Positions 26,049 through 41,000 of a stretch of DNA of 64,000 nt are shown here, in pieces; the stretch's first letter is position 1, and every line of letters starts with the position of its first letter. The stretch is from NCBI RefSeq assembly GCF_038443385.1, contig NZ_CP151726.1:6634001-6698000 (forward strand). Reading direction: 5' to 3'. This DNA is from Stieleria varia (GTDB taxonomy: Bacteria > Planctomycetota > Planctomycetia > Pirellulales > Pirellulaceae). The notes beneath the pieces are model-generated. The model did not search any database, had not been told where the DNA came from, and saw nothing but the letters and a program-made list of their open reading frames with translations. Made by a program: the position numbers and the translations under genes.

Positions 26049-29000
26049 GTGCGCAATGCCAGGATGGTGAATACGCGACGCTGCCGAGGCAATCCTGGCG
26101 GTGAAACGATTTCCCACGCTCATGGATTCATCATGCGGTTGCTGCCCCGTCGTACCAAGAACCATTCTCATTCGACCAATCGAAAACAAGCTCTTCGCAA
26201 GAAATTAACACGGACGCTCGAACATCTTGAGCAGCGTCAGATGCTGGCCGCTGACCCTGGGATTAATCCGGTGGTCTTTGTCCCCGGATTTGCCGGTTCG
26301 TTTGCCGATGTGCTCGATGTAAACAACAACTTGATTTCTGAGCCTGAACTCACCAATCGGTTGAATGAGTGGTACGAAAACAGGGGTCTTCCTCCTAATA
26401 AGCTGGCCCTTGAGCCCAACGGACAGGTTTATCAGAGCATTGTAAAAACGCTCGAGAACGTTGGATATGTGAAAGATCAGACGCTATTTGTTGCCAACTG
26501 GGATTGGCGTCTGCCTGTGGCACAGGTCGATTCGACGCCAGACGGCACGGTCACGGTCTCTGCGACGGACCTGCTTGACGCAAAATATGAGACGGGACTG
26601 GACTATCTGGCTGACGCGATCAAGAAAGCGAAGGCGGCGAATTCGTCGGCGACTCACGTCGACATTGTGTCTCACAGCACGGGAGGCTTGGTCACACGAG
26701 CCTATTTGCAAAGCACGGCTTACGATGAAAACCACGCCGAGTTGCTTCCCGTCGCCAATTTTGTGATGGCGGGAGTGCCCAACCAAGGCGTCTCAGACCC
26801 TTGGAATCTGTCATTGGACGACTGGAGTTCGTCACCGGCATCGCGTGCCGCCGCGTTCTTGGTTGATCACGGTTGGGAATACATCCAAGCCAATCCCACC
26901 AACAAGATCAACGGTCCTGACTCTGGTTCCAGTGTGGACGACATCACTGCGGCCAGCGTGACCGACAAAGCCGACTTTGTTCAGCAGTACGTCGGCGCGC
27001 TTCGACATCTGTTGCCGACTTATCCGTCGATCGATCTGGATGGAGATGGAAAGCTCGATGTGATCGACGCCAACAATACGCCGGTGACCGGGCTGTTCAA
27101 CGATTTGCTATTGGATCTCAACGGTGGAGTGGACCCAAATCAGTTCTTGATGAAAGCGGGCACAACATCAATCGTTTACAGCACAGAAGTGGACACCCGT
27201 GACCTGATCACCGAGCGGACGGGGCCGACTCACTTCCTGGAGGACGAAGTGCTGTCGTTCACCCAATTCATCGGTCGCAGCCCGACGACGGGTCAGACTT
27301 GGTACCAAGACAGCGAATCCGGTCATGCTGGTGACGGCACGGTCTCGACCTTCTCATCGGTCGACCCCTTTTTGAACGATCCGCGAACTGGTGCGAAGCT
27401 GAAATTGATCCCGATCACGGCTGCGGCCGCGGGCCAAACCGATCCAATCAACCACCCTGGACTGGTGAACAATGAGTACTCGCAATCGCTGATATTGGAT
27501 CAAATCGGCGTGACGGGATACGACGGGCTGATCGAATCGAATTTGGCGATCAGCAAACTCGTCACTGCCCAGCGTGCTCTGGCCATGGGGATTTTCAATC
27601 CCGTTGACGCCTTTACCGAGGTTTCAGAAAGATTCAAGGAATTGCTCACCGAGGCGAAAGGCCGCGGATCCCTGGCATCCAACGTCGCTTATGCGGGACA
27701 GAAACTCGGCGACTACCTGCAAGTCGAACAGCTATGGCAAACCAAGGTGGTTGATCCGCTGACCAATTCGGTCAACAAGACTTTCAACGATGCGCTGACT
27801 GCCTTGGGTGCGAATGCGACGGACGTGTCGAGCGGTGATGAGAAAGCGATCAAGTTGTCGTTCACAGCGGCGGACCTTGCCGGTGGTGCGCCGACGACTT
27901 CGCACACGCTGAGTTTGGATGGCTACACGTTCACCGGAAATGCAGACTTCGATTTCACGGGTAATTTGACGTTCGACGTCACACTGGGTTACGACCAAGC
28001 ACAGGGGTTCAATGTCGCCGAGGGATTGTTCATCAAAGATCTGAATCTGGTGTTCGGCGGCTCGGCAAACGCACCCGACTTGGATCTGGGGCTGACGATT
28101 GGCAGTTTGACCGCTTCAGTCGCAAACGGCTCATTCGCACTCGATGCCCAAGCGACGCTGTCTCTTCATGGCGCAGACGAAAACGGTAAAGTCACGTTTC
28201 GTGAAATTCAAAACGGACTTGCCAATGGCTTCGCCGGATTTGGCGACTTGGTATCGATCACGCCGGGTGGAAGCGTGGACCTGCAGCTGCCGTTGAACCT
28301 GACCAACAGCACGACGGATTTTGACCTAGCGCAATATGGAGCGCCGACCGTTTCGGTCGTTTCGGAGAACCTGTTCGAAGGAGCTCCTGATGTGTTGGTC
28401 GACATTGAATTGGGCGATGGCCTGCAAGATCAGATTCTATCGCTGCTTTCGTCGCTCGATTCTGCGGCATCGGAGATCGGCGACAATGACGCACTCAACC
28501 AGGAAATTCCGGGCATCGGCAAAAGCCTCAATGGGTTGTTCGACACCTCCGATGGCGCCGGCGACGGCAACGTCGGCGACTTGCTGAATCTCGAAGAAGC
28601 CGCGGCAAACTATTTTGCGACTTTTGATCAAACCAGTTTGAGTTACGCCGAGGAAAATGTTGGCAAGTTGCCGACCGTGATGGGCCTGCGGATTGCAATG
28701 GGCGAGTTTTTGCGCAGCGGTGGCAGCACCCAATTGGTCGGTCGCGGTGGCGATTCGCCGGTCCGAATCAGAGGCGGCGTGGACTTGGCGAACAACGAAT
28801 TGTCATTCGACGTGAAGATTGCAGCGACGAACACAACTCCGATTGAGCTTGGCTTTGATGCATTGGGAGATGATTGGGCTAATATCGGACTTCAGTTGGA
28901 TGCTGATGCGACCGTCGAGCTTGAAACTCAAGCGGACCTCGACGTGACGTTCGCCATCGGACTCTCTGACTCCGGCGTCAGCGGTTCTTTTACGTTGAAC

Positions 29001-32000
29001 CAGTTTCGTCTCGGCACCAAGTTTGAGACGCCGAGTGCTGACTTTGGATTCTCACTGGGACCGATCTCCGGGACCATGACGGCCACGGGCGCATCAGCGA
29101 GCAATCCGTTGAAAGTCGAAGCGGGGGTCGATGTCGCAATCGCCGAGGGCGCCGCGCCGTTGAGCGAACGGATGACGATCACGCCGAGTGGATCGGTCGA
29201 CATTGGGTTCGGGACAACGGTGCAGCAATTCGGAATCGCATTGCCTCGCATTGAAATCACAGACGCCAACCTGTTTGCATCACCCGCACCCGACATCAAC
29301 GTCGACGTCAGCGAATTCGTCACCAATCTATCCGCCGAGAACATCATCAATGGCCTTTTCGAATTGGCCAGTTGGCTGGACGACGCGGTTCTAGATGGAG
29401 ACTTGGGGTCGACCACAATTCCTTTGCTCAACAAGTCCGTCGGTGAATTGCTCTCCACGCCCGCAGAGCCACGTGAATTTGCCAAGCATGCAATCTTGAG
29501 CGTCAGCGCCGTCGAGACGCACCCCGAGAACAGCGAGTTGAAACGATTCACCGCAACACTCAATACGTTGGGCGTGGGCGCCGCTGCAATGGGGATTCAA
29601 ATCGGCAGCACGATGCAATACCGCAGCAAGACCGGCGAAGACTTTAACGCAACGGTCGAAAGCCTTGATAGCGAACGTGTCACCATGCGTTACACATCGT
29701 CACGCAGCGACGGCATGGACGAACCCGATTTGGCGAATCCGTCACTCACGTTCACCACCGGCGGTTCGATCGGAGATCAGCTCAAGGCAGCTTTGGTGAA
29801 CTTCAACGACGCGGAGGCCGCTGCGCCATCGATTGGGGTACTGCTCAATGCATTGAGCGGTCCACTTGGCATCGATTTGTCCAATGTGGCATACGACTCG
29901 GGTACGGAAACGTTAACGTTCACACCTAGCTTTTCACCAAAGCCGCTTGCCTACGAAGCGATGTTGGATTTCGGAGACGGCTTTGCGGGTTTGGAATTGG
30001 AAGCGTCTGGCAAGTTCATGGTCAGCGCGGCGCCAACGATTCGATTGCCACTGGGCATCCGATTTGGCAGCGGCGTGGCGGCGGGTGATCGCGTCTACGT
30101 CATAGACGATACCGATCCAGAGATTAGTGTGGCTCTGAGCGCAGACTTAGATAACCCTCGCGCCAGGGCAGCGTTCGGATTCTTAGGTGTGTCCGTGGAG
30201 GAAGACGCAACGATCACTAACAACAACGGCATCCAACTGTCGACCAATCTGACATTGAACATCGATGATCCAGGTGTAGGCCCCAATGCCGATGGCAAAG
30301 CAACCATCAGTGAGATCACTGGCGACCTATCCAACTCGTTCACTGCCGGATTCAGCGGCTCGGTGACGATCGATGGCTTGGTCGTTCAGCCAGATGTTGC
30401 CGGTGTTTCCATTCCCGGTGAGATATCCATCTACACCACCACGGATGGGACCACTCGAGGCGCCAATCAGTTCACCAACTTTGCGCAGTTGGCGGAAATG
30501 TTCCAGACAAGCGGTCGTGCCGCTGGCGGCACGGGGACATTCATATTCGATAATACGATTGGCAAGTTCGATGCGTTGACACCAGAAGACATCGTGACGA
30601 TGTTCCTGGAACTGGGTGCGAACCTCAACACGATCGCCGACACGCTGGACATTCCCGATGGAATTCCGTTTGTCGATGAAGCCCTTTCGGGAATCGCTGA
30701 CTTTGCCGCTGTCACTTCGGACTTTGCTCGACAGCTGTACTTTCATCCCAAAGTCATCGCTGCCGATTCGATTTCGGTTTTCAATGGCATTCTGAGTAGT
30801 GATGCGAGTTTTATCGTCAACATCGAAGGCAAAGATGCTGTGCTGGTCAGCGTGCCTGCATCGAACACCTTAGACAACTCATCAATCGACGACCTGATCG
30901 ATGACATCAATGCAGCCATCAACGAGACGGAACTGGCTGGAGAACTCATCGTCCAGCGGCAAGCGCCGTTGCATGGGGCAGCGATCGTGAACGTCACACC
31001 AGAATCGCTCGCGGGAGACATCACCGAATACACGTTCCATCTTGATGCCGCGATGGATTTGTTTGATCTGGGTATCAAACCCGGTCATCAGCTTGAATAT
31101 TTAGACATCGACGGATTCTATCGTGCGGCGATCGTCACGGAGATGACTGCCGACACGCTGGCCTTTGAGGTTCCCGACGCGGATGTCCCACCAGCGATCG
31201 GCGCTGACCGCAGCATCGCGTTGTTTGATCGCGACAATGCGAACAAACTGGGGCTGCGGACGACAGGCAGCGTTCAAGGCATCTCCCTGGGTGTCAGTAC
31301 GGTTCAAGTCACGGCGGCGAACGACTTGCCATCGAAGTTGACAGAAGATCTGTCGCTGACGATCACGCTGAAAGAAGGCGTCGACCCGATTACGGTTGTG
31401 TTGACCGCCGCAGAGACGGCGTCAAGTTTACAACCCTCAGATCTGGTTGATTTGATCAATGCAAGATTCGCTGAAACGAATTTTGGAAGCGAAGGAACTC
31501 TCGACACATTCGTCAATGCAGTCTTGGTGGATTCGCAGTTACGAATGTCGGTCGTCAATTTTGGCGTTCAAGAAATCACTGTCAGTGGCGGCGAGGCACT
31601 CGGATTCTCAGCGGACCAGATTGCCGACGAAAATTCCGCGCGGACGGAGTTGGGACTAGCCGGTGGCCAGTTTGCGACGGCAGAGTTTCGTGCCAACACG
31701 ATTCAAGATCTGATTCATGTGCTCGACGACCTGTTGAAACAAGCGATCAATGGAACGCCGATCGATGCGGCTTTGAGGTACGACAACAACGACACCTCAG
31801 CGGATACGAGCGATGACGCGATCACGTTCAAAATCTCGTTGGGAAAAGCATTCAGTGAAGAAATCAACCTCGATTTCAGCCAAGGCATGGATGTCGGATT
31901 TGCGGAATTAAACATCGCCGGCGCTGCCAATGCGACATTCTCTGCGGATGTGGGAATCGAACTGGCTGTCGGAATCGACCTGTCGGCCCCAGGCAGCGAT

Positions 32001-35000
32001 CTGGACATCACTGGCAGTGAAAAGCTGAGTGAGCTGGACGGTGGCCGTGGAACGGTCCTGAAAGTCGGCGTAGTGGGGACTCCGATCGCTTCAAGTGGCA
32101 AGGTTGGTTCGGTAGAGTTGAATTTTCAGATCGAGCAGTTTGACAGTGGCGTCGCAAGCCCCCCCGTCGAAGTTTCGCTATCGCAAGCCGAAGGCGACGA
32201 CAACACCAGTCTGATGGATCTGGCGACGGATTTGAATGAAAAGCTAAAGACCTTCTTTACCAATACACCGGGACTCAACTTGCCAGTTGACAACGGGATC
32301 TCTCCGGTCGAAGTTCAGGTGGACGATGGCAAGTTGGTTTTGATTGCCAATGACGTTTCGATCAACGGCCTCAAGATTTTGACCGGAACCAGCACTGCAA
32401 TTGGGTTCACTGAGGACCAAGAGAGTGATCTGCCGGATCTGGTGATCCAGTTGCGCGATGGAACGAAGTTTGACGTCATTCTGGATCGGAGCAACACGAT
32501 CAATGACGTGAAGACTGCGATCGAATCGGCTGCAGATTTGGCAACGGCTCAGGAGGATCAGTTGGTTGTCGACTATGTCGAGGGCGGTCAAATTCGACTG
32601 ACAGACAACACGGGTGGGATAGCCAACGAACTATCCGTGAAAGCCTACAGCGACACGTTTGGCCCAAGCAGTGCCGGCTCGACACTCGGTATCTTGGCAA
32701 TGGTTCCCGTTCGCGAGGATGACCCGGCAACATCCGTGGATGAATCGGCCGACAACAACAAACTGGTCGGCCAACCGCTGTTCGCCGGCAGCAAACTTGA
32801 TCAGTTTTTCATCGACACAAGCGAAACCAAGATCTATGCAAACGCGGATATCGTTTCTAACGATATCGACTTGGTCGCTTCCTTCAGCCTGCTGGATTTG
32901 GGCATCAGGGGTGGAACAGCAAACTTCAATGTAGATGCGTCATTTCAATTGGAGGACGTCGGTACGGATAACAAGTTGCGATTCAGCGATTTTGCCTCGG
33001 ATGCGTTCAGTGTTCCTACGCCCATGCTGGGCTATGGCGGCAATGTTATCTTGCCGATCGACGGTAGCTTGCTAGGTTTCCTACCTGACGAATTCAAACC
33101 GGGCCCAAATGGCGAGGCACCTGAAGAGCCACTTGAGATTCAAATTGGCGTCAGTGAGCAACCAGGATCTCGGAAACCAAAACTTGACTTCACGGTCACG
33201 AATCTAAAGAAAGCCCTGAGCGGATTCAAGAACCTGTCACTCGAAGACATGGCTAGGATCGTTCAACAAGTCGTCGAGATGCTGCGAAACAGCGACATCG
33301 ATGGTTTGAATTCGCCGATCCCGGTGATCGACAAATCGCCCAATGACGTATTGAATATCGTCGATGGTTTGGCGGCGGCTGCCGAAGACATACTGGCGGG
33401 ACCGGATGTCGAGACGCTGAAAACGCAGATTGCTGAATTGGAATTGCTGCTTGATCGGCTTGCCGGTACGCCCTCGCAAAACGCAGCGGTTGCCGATCTG
33501 GTTGCTGCCCTCAAAGCCAACGTGACATCGGATCATGTGCTGACGCTCAGCTACGACGCTGACGGAATCGGACCAACTGCTCCCGTCGTTAGTGCCGAGA
33601 TTGCTCAGCAGTCCTCGGCGATGGAATTGAAAGACGCGTTGGTCGACGCGTACGGCGCCGGGGTGATCGAGAACGTCACGGGAAAACGTGGCGGGCCTTT
33701 CATCGTCACGTTCACCAGCACGGGGGAAGTCCAAGAGCTGGTCGGCCGTAGTCGTACTGGATTGAGCATCAATACGCGTACGTTGGAAAAAGAGAATACG
33801 GGTGACAAAACACAACAGGAACTGACATTCGTCACCACGGGCAAATTGGTCGCTTCGATCGTCGGATTGCGAAACGCCGTTAGAGCGATCGACGAGACGA
33901 CCGGCGGCGAGCCGACCCCCGGTCGCGCCGATGCGTTGGCAAAGGTCAATGAGATCGATCAAAGCATTGCTTCGGCTGGCAACTTGGGCAACATCATCGG
34001 CGACGCGATCAAGAATCAGCTTGGCCTGACCGACGATGCGTTCACCTTGACGCTTGACTTCGTCGACGCCGATACGACAACGGACGGTTTTCAAGCCGCC
34101 GCCCGAGTGCGCATCAACATCGAAAAGTCGGTCACCGAAACGTTCAGCTTTGATTTTGATCTGCCTGATCTCGGTCCAGTCACCGTTGAAACCGGTGGCG
34201 ATATCGAGTTCGAGGTCGGTGGCGAATTGAATCTCGATTTTGCGTTCCGCTTTGACACCTTCACTCCCTATTTGCTCGACACGACGTCATTTGATCTCAG
34301 TGCCAGCATCGACTCCAACGTCAATGCAACAGCAGGCATCGGAGGCATCCAAGGAGTCTTGTCGGGAAACCTGCAATTACGCGAATCCACGACGGAATCT
34401 CTGACGATATCGGGCGGATCGGTGTCTCTGACGGGAACCCCTTTGGACAACCTCGTGGTGGTCTATCACCCTGGCATGATAAAAGTGCTCAAACGCGGCA
34501 ACGATGTCAGCGACCCCGGTGTGGATTACTCGATGACCACCGGAGCGACGCCGACGATTACGTTTCGGGCTGGCATCACCGGCGATGTCGAAGTTCAGTA
34601 CGCGACTTCGTCAGCGAACGGCGGGGCCGGAATTGGCGTGGGTGTCAAGCCGTCCGCTGTGTCGTCAGGCAACACGATCGGGGGTGTGAAATTCACGGAA
34701 CTGTCACCGAAAAACGACTTTGACTTTGCTCTCAACGGAATCGCATTTGCGTCACTAGACGCCAGTCTTGCTGGACAAACGATCGAGAATGCGATCACGG
34801 TTGTGGCGAGCGTCAATCATCCAGGTGCACCCGAGATTCGGTTTGACGGCATCCGCAACTATCTCAACGGTTTAACCGATCTGAGCCAACTGAGTCTGAC
34901 GCAGATCATTTCCGGGGCGCGGTTGTTGTTGGGCACGCTCGAGTCGGGTCTGAAATCGGACTTGCTCGAACAAATGCCGTTGATCGGTGATTTGGACTCG

Positions 35001-38000
35001 TTGGACGGCAGTTTTGTGACGAAACTGCGTTCGATGATCGATTCGCTGGAATCGGTAATCAGTGGGCCGACAGACGAAATTGAGACACTCAAGAATAGCG
35101 TACAGCAAAGTATTTTCAGTTCACTCGGTCCCGATGGCGCGGGGATCATGTCGGCGCTGACCGACATCACGATCACCACACCGAGTTTGAACGGACCTGC
35201 CAGCGAACTGGAATTCCGAGTCGATCTGTCGATCGACGGCAGTGATTCGATCGACGTGCCGTTTGACTTTGGGCTCGATGCACTCGCGTTTGACTTCGCC
35301 GCCAACGGTGGATTGGAACTGGGACTTGATTACGCCTTCAATTTTGGATTCGGTGTCAATCTTGAGAAAGGATTCTTTTTCACGCTCAACGACAATGTCG
35401 TTTACGACGCGGGGACCGGAACGCGGCAATCGGGTGGATTGCCTGAGATCAACGTCACCGCCACGTTGGACCTGAAACCTGGCACCGAGTTAGAGGCTCG
35501 GTTGTTTTTCCTGGACATGATCGCAACAAACAATACCGCAGGGACAGTGGTAGGCAGCGACAACCGGACGGCAACGGGAACGGGATTCTCGGGCACTCTA
35601 TTCTTGGACATCGTGGACCCCAACAACGACAATCAACTGACATTCAGTGAATTGCGAGCGACGTCGCCGAAGGATCTGCTGGTCGCGGGAATCTCGGTCG
35701 ACGCCAATGCGGACCTGCACCTCAAGGCGAAAACAACGATTGGCGGGCTGCCGGAGATCGATGCCGACCTGACCATGAATTGGACGTTGGCTTACAGCAC
35801 CTACGATCCCGATGGGTCCACGGGGCCGATGGAGCGTGTCGGTTTTGTGAACTCGACACCCGAAGTCGCCATTCGCGACGTCACGTTGGACGTCGGCAGC
35901 TTTCTGAACAGCGCGATTGCGCCGATGATCGAAGCCTTCGACGAATACGTCGGACCGATCGAGCCGCTGATCGATTTCTTGGCCGAGCCCATTCCGGGCT
36001 TGAACGATTTGTCCGAAGCCCTGGATGGACCCCAGATCACGTTCTTGACGCTTGGGATGTTGGGGGCCAGCAAAAGTCCGAAAACGATCAAGGCGGCACA
36101 AGCGGCTCAGAAAGTGGTCGGCCTGTTGCAAAACGTGTTCCAGTTGCGTGACACCATTCGCGCGGCATCGTCCGACGGCAACGGTATCAAGATCAACTTC
36201 GGAACGTATTGGATCGCCGGCGGTCAGAATGGTCCGGACATCGATCTGACAAATCCCCAAGCCGACGTGCGGGTCCCAGCCAACCTGCCACCGATTGACG
36301 CGGAGGCTCAAATTGCAGCGTCACCCAAACCCGGTGCCTCGAAAACAAAGTCACTGCTGAAAACGCTCAAGGGAGCGTCAAACAGCAAGGGGCTCGGCGG
36401 TTTGGGCATCAACATCCCCTTGCTTTCCAGCCCATCGAACATTTTCAAATTGTTCACCGGAGAGCAAACGACAATCATCGAATGGGACATTCCCAAATTG
36501 GACCTGAATGTTCCGTTCCAAATGAAGTTCGGACCCATTCCATTCCCACCTGTTCCGTTGTACGCGACGTTCGGCGCAAAGCTGAATGCGTTCGCGGATT
36601 TCTCTCTCGGATTTGACACACGTGGGATCGCGACGACCGGAAATTTCTTTGACGGATTCTATTTCGGAGATTTGGAAAACGTCAGCAGCGGCTTCGATAT
36701 CGCCGAGTTCGGACTTGGTCTCGAGGCAACCGTCGGCGCGTCGCTCGACCTTGGATTCGCCGAAGCAGGAATACGTGGCGGGGTCGGAGCCAATCTAGAC
36801 TTCAACTGGAACGACCTTGACGACGACGGCAAGATCTACTTGGACGAGTTGGTCGACCTCGTGTTGCTGCAACCATCGCCGGCACCGGCGGTGCCCGTCC
36901 CCGGCGCCTGTGTGTTCGACACCAGTGGCCGAATCAACGCGTTCGTCGAAGCCTACTATGACGTCCTGTTCTTTGGTTCGGGAACGGAGCGATTTGTCGA
37001 CATCACCCTGTTTGAGTTCAATCACTCGTGTGCAGCACCGGGTGTGGCGGAACAATCCGCCGATGGCACGCTAACGTTGTTTGCCGGTGATCGTGCGAGT
37101 GACCGCAGCAGCATCTACGGTACGGACATCAACGAGCGATTCGAAGTCGACATGGTGGATGATCCGAACGCTCCAGGTGAGATGGTCACTCAAGTCACAT
37201 TCCATTACACCAACAACAGTGGCCAACCAGACTCGACGATTCGAACGTACAAAGGCGTGACAAGTTTCGTGTTCTCCGGCGGATCCGGCGATGACTCATT
37301 GACACTCACCGAATCAGTCACGGCACCGGTGCGATTCATGGGCGGTGTCGGCAACGATAATTTTGTGGGCGGCAGCGGCGCCGATTTGATCGAGGGCGGT
37401 GCGGGCAATGACATCTTGTCCGGGGGCGGCGGCGGTGACAGGTACACGTTCGCGGACAGTTGGGGTGCCGACACGATCACCGACAACGGAGCCTCAGCAG
37501 GGGATGTGTTTGATTTTAGCGCCGTGACCGCAGCGATCAACGTGCAGTATGGCAGTGTCGTCTCCAGCGGATTGAACAAAGTCACCGGTGAAGGCGGTGT
37601 ACCAGTTGCGGGCATCGAAGAAGTCCTTGCCGGTAGCAACAGGGAAGACAAGTTGACGGTTGCCCAAGTCGTTGGCGGCGCCGAAGAAAACATTTGGACA
37701 CTCACTGGACAAAATAAAGGACGCGTCAATTCCTTCAAGTTCTCTGGGTTCGAACAATTAACGGGTGGTGATCAACGCGATCTGTTTGTGCTCCATCCGG
37801 GAACCGGCGTGACCGGAACCATCGATGGGGCGGGTGGCTCCGACACACTGGATTATTCGAACTACGGAAGCGACGTCACGGTCAATCGCCAAGCCCGTAC
37901 CGCCAACGGCATCGCAAGCTTTAACAACATTGATGTGGTGATTGGAAACGGAGGCAACGACCTCCTGGTTGGTCGCAACATCGAATCCAATTGGACCCTC

Positions 38001-41000
38001 AGCGGCGTTGATCAAGGAACGATCGACGACAATGGAGATGGCGCTGCTGATTTTACATTCAGCCAATTTCCAAGTTTGACCGGCGGAACGGCAAGTGATC
38101 ACTTCCGTGTCAGTGCGGGCGGGGAGCTGACTGGAAAACTATTGGGGACCAGCGTGCCCGGTGCCGTCGATTCGGATCACATCGATTTGTCTTCATTGAA
38201 CGTGCCACTTGTCGCCCGGATTACCGGGGCGAACATCGGAACCGTTGAATCGTCCAGCGTCCTGGTGGACTTCTCGTCCATCGAAAGCGTCACAACAGGG
38301 TCAGACAATGACGTCTTTCTGATATCTCCTGGTTCGAGTTTGACTGGCGAAATCGATGGCCACGCGGGTGAGCGTGATCACTTGGATTACTCGGCATGGA
38401 GCACGGCGATTACTGTTTCTCTCGGCGAAACCAATCCAGCTGGTCTCAGCAATGGATTCGTCTACGGAATTGAGGACGTCACAGGCGGCAGCGCAGCCGA
38501 CACGATCACCGGAAACAGCAGAGACAACCGTCTGATCGGACTCGGTGGCGCTGACACGCTACGAGGGATGGACGGTGACAATGTTTTGATTGGTGACCAT
38601 GCAATCGTCACTCAGCAGAACCACGTCATTCAATCGATCCGGACCAACACCACGTATCGTGATAATGACAGCTTGTTCTCAGGCAACGGCAACAGCATCC
38701 TGTTGCCCGGCAGCGGAAACGATTCGGTCACGATCGCGGGTAGCGGAAACAATGTCGTGGCGGGTGATCAAGTGTTGGTCACACTTTCCGGCGGTCGCGT
38801 GGTTGCAATGCAGAGCATTCAGCCCGCCGATGGTGGGGACGACACATTCAATCTCGGTACTGGCAACGATATTCTGATCGCCGGCAATGGAGCGGATATC
38901 GTCACAGATGCGGGTGGACGGAATGTCATCATTGGTGACCGTGGAGTCGTCCAAATCGAAATTGTGCAAACGACCGACGGTGCGATTGGGCTGCCGACGA
39001 TCGCGACGAGCGAATTCTCGGTTCGCAGCGGAATCGACAACATCACCACCGGCAGCGGCATAGATGCAATCATCGGCGGTGGCGAGAGCGACATCATCAA
39101 TGCGGGTGACGGCAACAATCGCGTGCTTGGCGACGAGGGAACCATCAGCTTTACAAGCGGCGCCCCTGTGTCGTCGCTGCTTGCTCCATCAGTGATGGAT
39201 GGAAACGATACGATCCGCACTGGTAGCGGACGCGACTTCGTGTTCGCGGGGAACGGAGACAACTACGTCGAGGCTGGCAAGGGCAACGACGACGTCATGG
39301 GCGGTAGCGGGATCGACAGAATCTTTGGTGACATCGATCCGCTCGGTCCGAATGCAGGCGCCGCCGGAATCGACGGGAACGATTGGTTGGTCGGAATGCT
39401 CGGCAACGATGCAATCGAAGGCGGCGGCGGCAACGACGTGATGTTCGGCGGCGTGGTTCCGCTCCTTTGGTCCCGAGCCAACTTTGACGACGAAACCGAT
39501 TTTACGAACTTGCAAATCGTCGTTCAAGCCGAATTGGACTTCCCGACCGGATACACACCCATCCGGATCACCCCCGTCATTGTCAATGAGTTGTCCCTAG
39601 ACGGAACCGCCGCAGACGGGCGTGACAAGCTGGGTGGTGGCGATGGAAACGACTGGATTTTTGGCGGTGCCGATGCGGATGAACTCCGCGGCGGTCCAGG
39701 GATGGATTATCTCGATGCGGGAGCCGGATTGGACTTGGTCGTCGAAGGCAACGAGGGCGACGACGTGATCCGCGGAGGCGAAGGCGGCGACGTGCTCAAA
39801 GGCGGCTCCGGGATTGACATCGTGCTTGGTGACGGTGGCGATGATGAACTGCGAGGCGAAGCCGGCGATGGCGATAATCAAGCCGGTCAGCGGTTGTTCG
39901 GTGGAGCAGGTCGTGACTCGCTGTACGCGTTCGCGCCCTCCACCGCCAGCACGGAATACACCAAAGTGGGAGATCAGATTTTTGGCGGCTCCGGCGGCGA
40001 CTACATCTATGGCAACGCCCGCAAAGAACTGCTGAGTGGTGAAAGCGGCAATGAATACATTGTCGGCCTCGAAGGTGACGACATTCTGTTGGGCGGCAGC
40101 GGTGAAGATCAACTCTTTGGCGGTTACGGCAACGATGAAATTTGGGGCGGAGCCGGTACCGACTATATTGACGGACAAGCCGGAGCGGACAAGCAATACG
40201 GCGGCAGCGGTATCGACTTGTTCGTGCTGCCAACCACCATCATTGGAATGGATACGGATACGATCGACGGTCACTACGGCAACCAAGCCGCAGGTGACGT
40301 GGCGGATGATAACGCGACCGACATTTTGACGATCGACGGGACAACCGGTAACGACGTGATCTTGATTGGCGAACAGGGGGGGCAAGCATCCGTTTTATAC
40401 AACGGCTTCTCGATTCCCATCACCATGCTGGATCCCCAAACCGGGAACTTGCTGGTCGAACAGTTCCGCATCGCCGGTCTGGCGGGCAACGACACCATCG
40501 GTTTTTATACCGAATTGGCGGTGAAGTCCGGTGCGATCTCCAAAGTTGACGGACTGAACACGATTGACCTGTCGTCGCTCTCTGATCGATCCAACGATTT
40601 CGTTGGTGTCTTTGACGGCAACAGCGGGCACGACATTCTGATTGGCTCCGACGGACGCGATCGACTTGATGGCGGCATCGGCAGCGACACCGTGTTCGGA
40701 TTTGGCGGCAGCGACCGCTTGTGGGGCGACGGCGGCGGCGGACTGTCGACGGATGTCGACACGCTTTATGCCGGCCAAGGCGATGACGATCTGATCGGCG
40801 GCCAGGGCAAGAACAATTTGTATGCTTGGAGCTTCGATCCGACGCGAGCATTGACCCAGCTAGGATTCAACCGTGATCAAACCGCCGTCGCCGGCCAAAC
40901 CATGACGGCGACGACGCAGATACCAAACGATGGCAAATTGCTGCTGGACGTCCTGTTTGATCTCTCCGTCGGTACGGGAACCCCCGTCCGCGTCTTCGTT

